Shown here: piece after piece, positions 1 through 6,836 of the stretch
How the letters are laid out: every line of letters begins with the position of its first letter
How positions within the stretch are numbered: the first letter of the stretch is position 1
Assembly (NCBI GenBank): GCA_035591015.1
Contig: JAXIUW010232174.1
Location: 1-10,196 of the forward strand
Origin: Cephalothrix simula
Taxonomy: Eukaryota > Nemertea > Palaeonemertea > Archinemertea > Cephalotrichidae
Direction of reading: 5' to 3'
Length of the DNA: 10,196 nucleotides
Notes under the pieces: generated by a model
The model's input: only the letters and a program-made list of their open reading frames with translations
The model's database searches: none
What the model was told of the DNA's origin: nothing
Made by a program: the position numbers and the translations under genes

Positions 1-299
1 AAGACCAGTAGTTTACCTACCCTAGTAAATATGGGACCTATGGCACTAATTGGCCCCTAAAACAATAGGGGAGGGGGTTAGGTACCGTTTCACACCGGCA
101 ATGGGCTTCTTGCGTCGAGACCTTTGCAATGATGTATAGTTTACCCAGCCAAAAGGTGGCGCTAATTTTTACCACCGCACCACCGCAACTCTTCTTCCCA
201 AAAAAGTGATCTATAGTAGAAGGCTATTACTACTACCACTACGATAAGAAATAAAAAATCCTGCGCTTAGTAAGTGTCAGAACTCAGGACACTTTAATG
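1..299. other. Non-coding stretch, no gene seen
   Basis: I see no open frame with splice sites here on either strand. The only local structure is a short hairpin at about 54-73, where CCCCT and AGGGG face each other around an A-rich loop. A run of CCACCGCAC-type simple sequence lies near 170-190. The stretch ends at the left target duplication of the hAT-type element. Confidence 0.5.
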
Positions 300-307
300 C
301 CAAAGGG

Positions 308-560
308 CAGTGGCGTAACGGAGATGGGCGGGGCCCTTAGGAAAATCTGGCGTTCGGGGCCCCTAGAACTACAAAACAATTATAACAGTCCGGAACCGAC
401 CTCTAGAACATTATGTACCTGCAAACCCTGGCGCAGATTTACCCATGCCTGATGCTGATAGAGAAAGTAATCAAAATTCTCGCAGCCCTGTCACATCAAA
501 ATTAAAATGTTTTTATAATGCTGCCGAGGTCGGGGGCCCTTAGGAAACGCTCTGCCACTG
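308..560. mobile_element. hAT-type MITE (non-autonomous DNA transposon)
   Basis: A 253-bp element begins CAGTGGCGTAACGGA and ends CGCTCTGCCACTG, so the outermost seven bases (CAGTGGC) are perfectly inverted. It is flanked by an exact 8-bp direct repeat, CCAAAGGG, at 300-307 and 561-568. An 8-bp target duplication together with CAGTGGC-type termini is the established signature of hAT transposons. Just inside the ends, GGGGCCCTTAGGAAA-like blocks occur at both sides (about 331-345 and 534-548). The interior has no transposase-like open frame, so it must have been moved by an enzyme made elsewhere. The intact duplication suggests that it has not been rearranged since insertion. Confidence 0.85.
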
Positions 561-612
561 CCAAAGGGTATAGTATAACCATGGCTGAAAATTTAAGGGT
601 AAAATAATTCAT

Positions 613-935
613 CAGGGTGGCCACTTACCTGAAAACCTGCAAATCAGGGAAAAGTCAGGGAATCTCAATTTAGGTTTTAAAAGTCATGGTAAGTCAGGGA
701 ATTTCACAAAAATGACAAAGTCAGGGAATTATTCTTCCGGGGTTTCCGCAATGAAAATTTGTCGCTTTACGCATAAAAATTCTCTGTGGTTATGCAATTT
801 ACGCATAAAATATTTTTGCGGTTATCATGAAATTATGACGTTAAAAGGTCAGGGAACGTTTTGTGAATTAAGAGTCGAGGAAATCGGGGAAAAGTCAGGG
901 GAAATTAAAATCATGAAACCGTTACCATCAATGAC
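613..935. repeat. GTCAGGGAA-rich dispersed repeat
   Basis: The stretch opens with CAGGGTGGCCAC at 613 and then repeats variants of GTCAGGGAA at irregular spacing (near 651, 685, 718, 847 and 893), with related CAGGGAAAAG and TCGGGGAAAAG variants. A matching GTGGCCACCCTG end is not present on the other side, so the element is either truncated or not a simple inverted-repeat transposon. Short open frames crossing it (712-972 on plus, 849-1034 on minus) owe their openness to the repeat. They have no recognisable protein features. Confidence 0.5.
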
Positions 936-1700
936 TATGCCTTGTGTCAATTTAAATTTAGCACTCACATGATTTGGATTGAAAAGTAAAACGAAAGAAC
1001 TCTGCGAAAGAATATTTATATTTCGTGTTATCATTAAAAAGAATGCAAGTGACTCTGTGACATCTTTTAAATTACTTATTAATTAGCTAACGTTATCTTC
1101 TATACATACAAGTTTGACCATATACACGTATTTTAGATACTACATGTATTTCAAAGAAAACAACTGAATTTTTGGATAGTGTGCTGGTTTTCTAGCAATT
1201 TTAGGAGTAGTGTCGCTCTAAGAGGCCCCTCAAATAATTCTAATCGGGTCTTATTGTAAATGAAATAATAAGGCTCTTTTTTCAGTAGTTGCATTGTATT
1301 CGATGCACAAATATTTTTGGTAATAGCCAAGCTTTAAATAAGGAATGGTTAATAATTTGTTTATTAGCCTTTCCTTAACTTGAGTATTTCTTCTATCGTA
1401 GTAATATAACAAATTACTATGATAAGATACTATGAGGTGTTGCCATAGTAACGAGTATGTAAACGATGAAAATATGCTTTGTGTCAACTTTGTTGAGATT
1501 ACACATGATACCTCGAAAGGTTTAATTAGTGTGATCTCTGAGTTCGCGCTAAGATGTTAGTGATATCTCGGGTATAATCATGGTATGATCATGAGCCTTT
1601 CTTATCCTAACTTTCTAGGTCGTTTCGTTGCTCCAAACGCGTCTTCTCCGGCAGGTTCTTTGCTTAGGTACCCAGCATAGATGTTTTCATAATTAGATTT
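936..1700. other. AT-rich non-coding DNA with two adjacent small hairpins
   Basis: No supported gene. Two imperfect palindromes sit 19 bases apart. At 1340-1355 and 1361-1376 there are 16-bp arms (14 matches) around a 5-nt loop. At 1395-1405 and 1413-1423 there are 11-bp arms (10 matches) around a 7-nt loop. The minus-strand frame at 1251-1487 spans them, but it is AT-driven and lacks credible splice or protein features. Confidence 0.4.
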
Positions 1701-1706
1701 CTATAG

Positions 1707-1848
1707 GCGAAAAGCCTTTACGCGGCAACGGACATGTCTTCCACAAATTTTCGTCTTTATTGGAAAGTGCAGGAAAAAATTGGCATATTTCGATCTTTCG
1801 ATCAGAAAAAACCGGAAGTTGAATTACGCCGTCCAGTAAAGTCCGCGG
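1707..1848 (+). other. Doubtful exon-like stretch
   Basis: After a TATAG (acceptor-like, though without a good pyrimidine tract) the frame is open through an ATG at 1734 to a donor-like CCA|GTAAAG at 1848/1849. Without splicing it stops at about 1885. The composition is less AT-rich than its surroundings, and the conceptual peptide (M-S-S-T-N-F-R-L-Y-W from 1734) is not obviously low-complexity. It could be a first exon spliced in phase 0, an exon of a gene lying mostly upstream, or chance inside a degenerate repeat. I recognise no family and place little weight on it. Confidence 0.2.
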
Positions 1849-1864
1849 CTATGGCGTTTTTTGG

Positions 1865-2254
1865 GTGGTTTTCTATGGGTCCGTAATAGTAGCAAATGGT
1901 CTAAAATCACCCTTTCCTGTAATTTTTTCGGCGATTTTGTTGATTTACCCCGTATCGTTCCGAAAATCACTTTTCCGGGGTTTTGGGTGCATGTTTCTAT
2001 CTGGTAGTAATACTAACATAGGGTCTGAAATTGAATTTCGGCAACTTCAATGGCGGCCATTTTGGATTTTCGGAAATGAAATTTTTTGTTCCCGGTCTAA
2101 TTTTTTACTATTCGTCATAAGGTATCTCTCAAGCAAAAATCAAGCCCAAAAAATATTTTTGCCCTTATTCACTCTATACTATTTACTGGTTGGCCTACTT
2201 GTTTACGTACTAATTAAAAAAAATGTTTTGTTTAAGATGATGATGGGAACGTAG
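1865..2254 (+). other. Repeat-like DNA with a chance 129-codon open frame
   Basis: This is the second-longest uninterrupted frame in the window after the minus-strand one over the tandem array. The product is a string of aromatic and aliphatic residues such as AT-rich DNA gives in many frames. Around 2049-2066 the strand reads TGGCGGCCATTTTGGATT, a word familiar from dispersed invertebrate repeats. The frame has no splice sites linking it to the exons downstream. I treat it as non-coding. A TATA-like ATTATACG near 2326 lies between it and the proposed 5'UTR exon of gene 1. Confidence 0.3.
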
Positions 2255-2340
2255 GCTAATCTTCCCTTTAATAGGTATCATAAATATGTATTTGCCCTTA
2301 TTTTTTAATCTTTGGTCATTTCAATTATTATACGTCGTTT

Positions 2341-2408
2341 TAATACATTCTTAGAAGTCTTTTGCCTTCATTTAGAAGTTGGAAGCTTTCTGAAACGGGA
2401 AGAAAAAG
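2341..2408 (+). other. Probable 5'UTR exon of gene 1 (5' end uncertain)
   Basis: A strong donor, AAAAAG|GTAAGA, at 2408/2409 pairs with a strong acceptor (T-rich tract ending TTTTAG at 2506), giving a 98-bp intron just before the start codon of gene 1. The start of this exon cannot be fixed; an AT-rich TATA-like element near 2326 would place transcription start around 2350. The sequence is not open into the start codon, so it is proposed only as untranslated leader. Confidence 0.4.
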
Positions 2409-2530
2409 GTAAGACGTTTTCAAAATATTTTAATGCAATAAATGAATTGTGTTTGTTAAAATGATTAAAAAGATCATGTTTGAATTTTTATTGTTATTTC
2501 TTTTAGGTTGCGAATACATCCTGAATCATC

Positions 2531-2630
2531 ATGAGAGTTTGCATCATCCTTGTTTTTTCACTATTATACATAGTGAAGGATATATCATGTTTTTCATGCG
2601 AAGGTCCTCTTAATCCTATGAGGCACAAAG
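2531..2630 (+). CDS. Gene 1 coding exon 1 (signal peptide)
   Basis: This part of the exon supplies residues 1-33 and one extra base. The full exon probably begins at 2507, directly after the TTTTAG acceptor, with 24 untranslated bases. It encodes the signal peptide and the first CxxC pair (Cys20, Cys23), and ends AAAG|GTGAGT in phase 1. A separate signal-peptide exon ending in phase 1 is a common layout in animal secreted-protein genes. Confidence 0.85.
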
Positions 2631-5600
2631 GTGAGTACGTCATCACGTGAGTACGTCATAATATCAATGGTCATCATTGACCCAACCTTGAGACACAAAT
2701 GTTGCTAGCATTGTATGCATACCTGAATGATGGATGGGTGAATGACTGACGTAACATCCTTGTGCAGAACTTGATTTCGTTGATCTTCCGCTTGGAGAGC
2801 GGGTTGAATGTCGCGACGTGCGGCAAAAAACTATGATGAATGACTGACGTAACATTCTGGTGCAGAACTTGAGTTTCTTGGTCGTCCGCTTAGATAATGG
2901 CGTGCGGCAAAAAACTATGGTGAGTGACGTGACATCCTCGTGCAGAACCTGAGTTCGGTGGTCTTGGAGAGCGGATTGAATTTTGGGTACAGACCACCTA
3001 TGCATTTTCCATAAGCGACATAGTCTACTCAAGGAGACCAATGTTCTCTCTCCCCCCTTTCGATCGAACATAGGTTTGTATTGATAGATACAAACCCGTT
3101 AGTTCACTACGGTATAAGCGACAATACTAATCTAAAAATTTTCCAAATATCGGAAGTCATCGCTGAAAAATTTTTATCCACCTGATATTCTTGGCCAACC
3201 CTTTTCCTATCCCTGGTACGTTTTCCAAAGGGAGTTGACCGTCGATTTGATTCAAAATTTTGAATTTTGTGAAAAACCGCGATTTTATGACATTGTCCAA
3301 TTTGCAATTTTCAGCGCGAAAACGAAATTTGATTTGAAAAAAAACGCCCTTGGTTGTTTCCTGCAAGTATTTCGACTCGTACTTTTTAAATATAATTTAT
3401 CTCTATGGGAGTGATTACTCCACCAAAATAATGGGAGTGAATTACTCCGCCAAAAATAAAACCGGACTATCCCCACATGGATGACACTTAATTCCAATGG
3501 CTGGGGGCACATCGCCAGTACATTGGGGTCAATTTTTAACCGTTTATTAAAATACCGGAAATGGTTCTGCCACGATTTTATCTTTTTTAGTTTTCACTGG
3601 TGAAGATGGTGCTGGTTTAGAATATCAAGGGAAGACATTTAACAGGAATGGAGAAGAACATTCTTTCTATGGAGATATTTGCGAACATTGTCGACTTCAT
3701 ATTATTGGACGGAATTCAAGAAAAATTGCTCAGGTTATGTGTTGCCAGTAAGTTGGATTTTATTTTATAAGAATTCAAAAACATTTTGTGGATGAACAGT
3801 TGGTACCCACTCCTCACCAGAAAACTTTGATAAATAACTACTCAGTAAATCGTATGAAAGCATCCTTGGCCAACCAGTTTGATGCGTAACTATCTGATTA
3901 TCCAAGCTTAGTTCACTCATTCACCGCTGCTCTCATGTTTGATGAATTATTGGCAGACAGACGCCATCAAACCTCTTGGACAAGGATGCATATGAAAGGT
4001 CTTGAAGCGTAAACCCTGAACAGAAACTATTCTTGGAACTTTGTGTTCGAAAAACAAGGTTTGGATCAAAATTTTTAAAGTCAGCTGCATGTATTTATTA
4101 TTTACGTAATTCCTGTTGATAATATGATCGTTTAATCTTTAGAACTTTATTTCATCAGGATGACTTTAAAACATATTTTAGTATTGTGAAGGGCATTGAT
4201 TTTTGTCAATTTTGATCAATAAAGCATGCAGTAAGAGTCACATTTTGTTGAAAAGGAGTGTCTTTCACAATACTGAATTGCCTATGTTTCAAAGTCATGA
4301 TGAAACATATTATCAACAGGAATTAGGTAAAGGTAAATAATAAATACAGTCGAACCCCGAAATTACGGACAGCCAGGGACCAAGCCCAAGTGTCCGTAAT
4401 TCCGGGTTATCCGCATTAGCGGGACTCAAGAAATCCCCCCCCCCCAACAAATAACCAGTAGCGTTACCATGAGACCATTATGTCAATGCTCCCGATGCTC
4501 CTTTTAGATTTGAGTAGTTTATTTTTTAGGACATTGAATGATATGCCATGAAAAACCTCCAAATTCAATATTTGTTGAAATACTTTATAGCTGTCATAGC
4601 TACTTTAAATTACATTTCGAGACATAAAATTACATATTTTTAATAACGATTGGTGCTTTTCTCTTCTAAAAATTGGGTTCAGAGAGATAACCAACAAATT
4701 TCTTACAGCATGGGTTTGCATTACAATCAAATATTTTAACGTAAATATTATGTCAAATATCAGAATTATTTTGGAAATTCATCAAAATATTCTGCTAAAA
4801 CTGTTATAAACTTACTCCAAATTACATTGTATGCCAAACATTTATTAGGAATTAAAAATTTGGTGATGAATGGTTGGTTGGTTTTCTATTGTTTTTACAT
4901 ATTAAAGCCATTTTACGCTTGTTGATCATAGTATAAACACGTTCTATATGTGCACCTTTCCGTTAAAAGACAGCTGTGTCAAAATATAGGGTTGGGACTT
5001 AATTTAGTGTCCGTAATTCCGAGGTGTCCATCATTCCGGAGTATCCATAATTGTGAGTCAAAGCTATTATGTACAAATAGATACAAATCTGCCAGGACCG
5101 GACAAAAGTGTCCGTATTTCTGAGGTGTCCGTAATTCTGAGTGTCCGTAATTCGGGGTTACACTTTGAAAAATTTTGATCCAAACCTTGAATTTCGAAAC
5201 ACAAAATTCCAAGAATAATTTCTGTTCAGGTTTTAGATTACCTTTCAGGAGACGATTGAAACAACAGTGAAAATAACGACCCCCGTTCCGATACAGAAAT
5301 TATAGTGGTTTATACGGTAGCGTCCTGGGGCCATAACAAAAATTAATTTCGAAACAACAAAAAAAGATATTTTCAAAAAAATATATAATTTTGAAAAATG
5401 GCAACACTGATCCCCATGGCGAATCCTAGCGAGAGCTACCGCCCAATAAGTCCCAACTCATATCCTCAAATTTTATTTTTTTTCCCGGGGTTTTGTTGAA
5501 CTAAGAAAAATTTGTGAAACATGTAAATTTATTTTTTATGAAAAAAATTTTAAAATTGAAAATAAAATTGGAAAGGAAATTCAATTTAATTTAAATCAGA

Positions 5601-5780
5601 GGATCAAACGGTAGTTTATTTTTTATAAAATTCTATTTTTACAGGTTTGGAAAAAAAGTTCGACGAATCATAGCGCCTGAGTCGTGCAAAGTGATTGAAT
5701 CTAATTGTATTGAAACATTGGTTTCGAGCATAAATGAAGATATGAAATGCCCTCCCCAGGCTGGTTATGTCGGAAAATAA
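2531..5780 (+). CDS. Gene 1: secreted cysteine-rich protein, 130 aa, three coding exons
   Basis: Joined exons 2531-2630, 3591-3747 and 5645-5780 give 393 coding bases including the stop. The intron phases agree at both junctions (phase 1, then phase 2). An in-frame TGA 9 nt before the ATG and A at position -3 fix the start. Residues 5-15 (I-I-L-V-F-S-L-L-Y-I-V) form a signal-peptide core, with cleavage likely around residues 19-22. Cysteines lie at 20, 23, 64, 67, 84, 85, 100, 107 and 121, arranged as CxxC, CxxC, CC, then three singles. Eight remain if cleavage falls after Cys20, enough for four disulphides. Basic clusters occur at 74-78 and 89-93 (KKVRR), and the protein ends Y-V-G-K. There is no second hydrophobic segment, so no membrane or GPI tail. 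The CxxC just after the signal recalls Ly6 proteins, but the remaining spacing does not fit Ly6, insulin or CHH patterns. Family unknown. The gene model itself is well supported. Confidence 0.85.
2631..2659 (+). repeat. Tandemly duplicated 5' splice site of gene 1
   Basis: The 16-bp word GTGAGTACGTCATCAC at 2631-2646 is followed directly by GTGAGTACGTCAT at 2647-2659, so a second perfect GTGAGT donor lies 16 bases into intron 1. The first is preceded by AAAG and keeps the frame with exon 2. Use of the second would add 16 bases and shift the frame. The junction of the copies also creates CACGTG (2644-2649) between two ACGTCA words (2637-2642 and 2653-2658). Confidence 0.8.
2740..2985. repeat. 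Degenerate tandem repeat, three copies of 84-98 bp, in intron 1
   Basis: Copies start at 2740 (98 bp), 2838 (84 bp) and 2922 (partial, about 60 bp). Each opens GA(A)TG-ACTGACGT-(A/G)ACAT and continues TGTGCAGAAC-TTGA or a close variant; copies 1 and 2 close with GTGCGGCAAAAAACTATG. TGACGT occurs at the same place in each (2747, 2845 and 2925). The array is richer in G and C than the rest of the intron. A 135-codon minus-strand frame (2664-3071) is open across it only because the repeats share a frame. Its peptide shows the same repetition and no domain. Confidence 0.8.
3073..3096. repeat. Perfect 9-bp hairpin in intron 1
   Basis: GGTTTGTAT (3073-3081) and ATACAAACC (3088-3096) pair perfectly around the 6-nt loop TGATAG. 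A T-run terminator context is absent and this is a eukaryotic intron, so no regulatory role is claimed. Confidence 0.6.
3405..3458. repeat. Tandem pair of 26-28 bp palindrome-bearing units in intron 1
   Basis: Two adjacent copies of ATGGGAGTGATTACTCC followed by an (A/G)CCAAAA(A)TA tail lie at 3405-3430 and 3431-3458. The second has an inserted A in its centre. Each unit holds a palindrome, GGAGT and ACTCC facing each other across three or four bases. Confidence 0.7.
3591..3747 (+). CDS. Gene 1 coding exon 2
   Basis: The exon follows a strong acceptor (TCTTTTTTAG) and ends CCA|GTAAGT. It takes one base from exon 1 to form Val34, encodes residues 35-85 in the only open frame, and leaves two bases (CA) for exon 3, which complete Gln86. 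It carries the second CxxC (Cys64, Cys67, in I-C-E-H-C-R) and the adjacent pair Cys84-Cys85. The first half is glycine- and acid-rich and cysteine-free, which makes a propeptide or linker possible. Confidence 0.85.
3860..3989. repeat. Short foldback repeat in intron 2
   Basis: GCATCCTTGGCCAACCAG (from 3860) plus TTTGATGCGT is mirrored by ACGCCATCAAACC and TCTTGGACAAGGATGC (3961-3989). Arms are about 29 bp with a few mismatches, around a spacer of about 70 bp. It lies directly beside the outer end of the larger inverted-repeat element that starts near 3992. Confidence 0.65.
4083..4347. mobile_element. Foldback MITE inserted in the left arm of the larger element
   Basis: GTATTTATTATTTAC (4091-4105) is the exact inverse of GTAAATAATAAATAC (4333-4347). 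The arms continue inward (TAATTCCTGTTGATAATATG against CATATTATCAACAGGAATTA, then TTTCATCA.GATGACTTT against its mirror) to about 4191 and 4262. The segment is flanked by AGTC on both sides (4079-4082 and 4348-4351), consistent with a 4-bp target duplication. Removing one AGTC plus the segment restores a continuous match to the opposite arm of the host element, so it arrived after that element. Confidence 0.75.
4390..4423 (+). repeat. 17-bp monomers, left block (two copies)
   Basis: GTGTCCGTAATTCCGGG (4390-4406) and TTATCCGCATTAGCGGG (4407-4423) belong to the same 17-bp family as the blocks near the right end of this element, in the same orientation. Confidence 0.6.
4435..4445 (+). repeat. 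Run of eleven C
   Basis: A homopolymer of C interrupts the interior of the inverted-repeat element. Its length should be treated as uncertain in any assembly. Confidence 0.9.
5007..5157 (+). repeat. 17-bp monomers, right block (six copies)
   Basis: Variants of GTGTCCGTAATTCCGAG start at 5007, 5024 and 5041, and again at 5108, 5125 and 5141, with a period of 17 bp (once 16). Two groups of three are separated by about 50 bp of unrelated sequence. The last copy runs into the terminal arm of the element. Subterminal arrays of short repeats are known in several cut-and-paste transposon families, where some serve as transposase binding sites. Whether these do is not known. Chance openness of the minus strand (4979-5212) comes from this repetition. 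Confidence 0.8.
5249..5640. other. Remainder of intron 2, nothing recognised
   Basis: A-rich and T-rich DNA with no exon between credible splice sites. GGTAGC near 5316 and GCTACC near 5435 face each other, and the intervening GGCAACACTGATCCCC block is of repeat type, but I cannot delimit an element. Confidence 0.4.
5645..5780 (+). CDS. Gene 1 coding exon 3 (C-terminus and stop)
   Basis: The exon follows the strong acceptor TTCTATTTTTACAG. Its first base completes Gln86, and it then encodes residues 87-130 and TAA at 5778-5780. It carries the basic stretch G-K-K-V-R-R, Cys100, Cys107 and Cys121, and the C-terminal G-Y-V-G-K. A terminal Gly followed by a basic residue is the known substrate form for peptide C-terminal amidation, so an amidated valine end is possible if this is a peptide hormone. 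That is inference. Confidence 0.85.
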
Positions 5781-5781
5781 A
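5776..5781 (+). promoter_or_regulatory. AATAAA polyadenylation signal overlapping the stop codon
   Basis: The canonical hexamer lies across the last Lys codon and TAA of gene 1. If used, cleavage would fall roughly 10-30 bases on, giving one of the shortest possible 3'UTRs. No other AATAAA follows within the next several hundred bases; one is found near 6508. Confidence 0.4.
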
Positions 5782-5810
5782 ATAATTCGAAGCCCCTAAA
5801 TTGCAGAAAA

Positions 5811-6749
5811 GAAAAACGCATGTACTAGTATTTACTTTGTAATTACCTAGGAACAGAAGAAGAAATTTGTAATATTGAATTCCATACTATGATATCCCTT
5901 ATGTAGGATTTTGATAGTGTATTACAACATGTATTAGCAAAATATTATAAAATTGTCATTACATGTATATTTTTTGTACTGAAACGTATATACATGTAAA
6001 TCTGAATGTCGTCAGAAAAGAGTACAAAAAAGTTTTCCTCAAAATTGGTGGCCTAGACACCCTTGACCCTTGTACATAAAGTTTAATAGGAATAACGTCA
6101 ATAATGTAGATTCAAGCTTGATTGCACCCAATCAATGCGAGAAGCTAAGAGTTGAGTTTTCGAAAAAAAAATTCCGAAAATTTTAAAAGTCGATATTTGA
6201 ATCCCCTGGAAACTCTAAAATACGGCCTTACCTAAACTTATTTTTGTGAAAAAAAAACATTTAAAAAAGAAAATTACATAATTTTGACAAAGAATGGCGC
6301 TAGGAGGCAGTGCATCTTTAACCAAAACATATTAAACTTGAAACTAAATCATATAACGCCCCGCACTCGGAGGAAGCGCTGAGAGGCTTTTTTTACTCAT
6401 TTCTGACGATTTCAAATTCTATCCGCAAGACATTGCAGTCGATTCAGATCAGAACATGCTTGGACTAACGACTACTTTAAAATGTTAAAATAGTAATAAG
6501 TATGTATAATAAATAATTGTTCACGTATAAAGAAAATTTATTTGTTACTCTTGAAATAATGATATTTTTGTTTGGTAATACATCTATATTGGCAAGAGAT
6601 TATTTTGAATTTTTGAAGAATTGATACCATATGTTCCCATAAATATAAAGAATTCGTTGAAAATTTAAAAAAAGGTTTAGCTTTTTTCCTACACATATCG
6701 TGCAAGTGGGTTATGTATTACGAGTCGCAGTCACGAGAGTCGAGAGAGT
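5811..6749. other. AT-rich intergenic DNA, no gene seen
   Basis: This lies between the end of gene 1 and the 23-bp array. There are several ACATGTA palindromes (near 5965 and 5992) and long A runs. I searched it for a 5' exon of gene 2, meaning an open frame ending at a GT donor in phase 0, and found none that convinces. Short frames such as those from the ATG near 6295 or 6714 stop after about a dozen codons. The missing exon may still be here if it is very short. Confidence 0.4.
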
Positions 6750-6836
6750 GTTAAATACAATATAGATTGTATGTTAAATACAATGTAGATTGTATGTTAA
6801 ATACATTGCACATTGTATGTTAAATACAATACAGAT
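6750..6836. repeat. 23-bp palindromic tandem array, about 3.8 copies
   Basis: Units start at 6750, 6773, 6796 and 6819 (the last partial). The consensus is GTTAAATACAATGTAGATTGTAT. Within a unit, ATACAAT and ATTGTAT pair around four bases, so each copy can form a small hairpin; the third copy is the most diverged. The array runs straight into the left end of the large hairpin element. Confidence 0.85.

Larger units (their letters stand above)
3992..5248. mobile_element. Large inverted-repeat DNA element in intron 2
   Basis: The left arm (about 4015-4082, resuming at 4348-4374) is mirrored by the right arm (about 5138-5230). For example, CAAGGTTTGGATCAAAATTT at the left matches AAATTTTGATCCAAACCTTG at the right. 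A weaker extension, TGAAAGGT against ACCTTTCA, reaches 3992 and 5248. The inner end of the arms reads AGTCGAACCCCGAAATTACG and its mirror CGTAATTCGGGGTTACACT. CAGTCGAACCCC resembles the ends of pogo/Tigger-type elements, but the C preceding AGTCG comes from the inserted foldback, so the family assignment is only a guess. There is no transposase frame. The left arm is split by a second element. Confidence 0.75.

Noticed and set aside
619-632. Strong minus-strand donor-like CAGGTAAGTGG
   Set aside because: It is part of the CAGGGTGGCCACTTACCTG end of a dispersed repeat, with no exon behind it.
712-1034. Overlapping short frames on both strands
   Set aside because: They run through the GTCAGGGAA repeat and have no coding features.
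1865-2254. 129-codon plus-strand frame with a hydrophobic stretch near its C-terminus
   Set aside because: Composition is that of translated AT-rich DNA. No splice sites link it to other exons, it lies in repeat-like sequence, and it has no recognisable motif beyond general hydrophobicity.
2664-3071. 135-codon minus-strand frame in intron 1
   Set aside because: It is open because three tandem repeat copies share a frame; the peptide simply repeats itself.
3157-3512. Other minus-strand frames in intron 1
   Set aside because: Overlapping frames in AT-rich intron; only the helix-hairpin-helix-like one is kept, as a weak observation.
4347-4372. CAGTCGAACCCC as the true outer terminus of a pogo-type element
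   Set aside because: The inverted repeat continues outward past it on both sides once the inner foldback is removed, and the leading C belongs to that insert; kept only as a possible family hint.
2531-5780. Assigning gene 1 to the Ly6, insulin or CHH families
   Set aside because: A CxxC after the signal, an adjacent CC, and a C-terminal V-G-K each recall one of these, but the overall cysteine spacing fits none.
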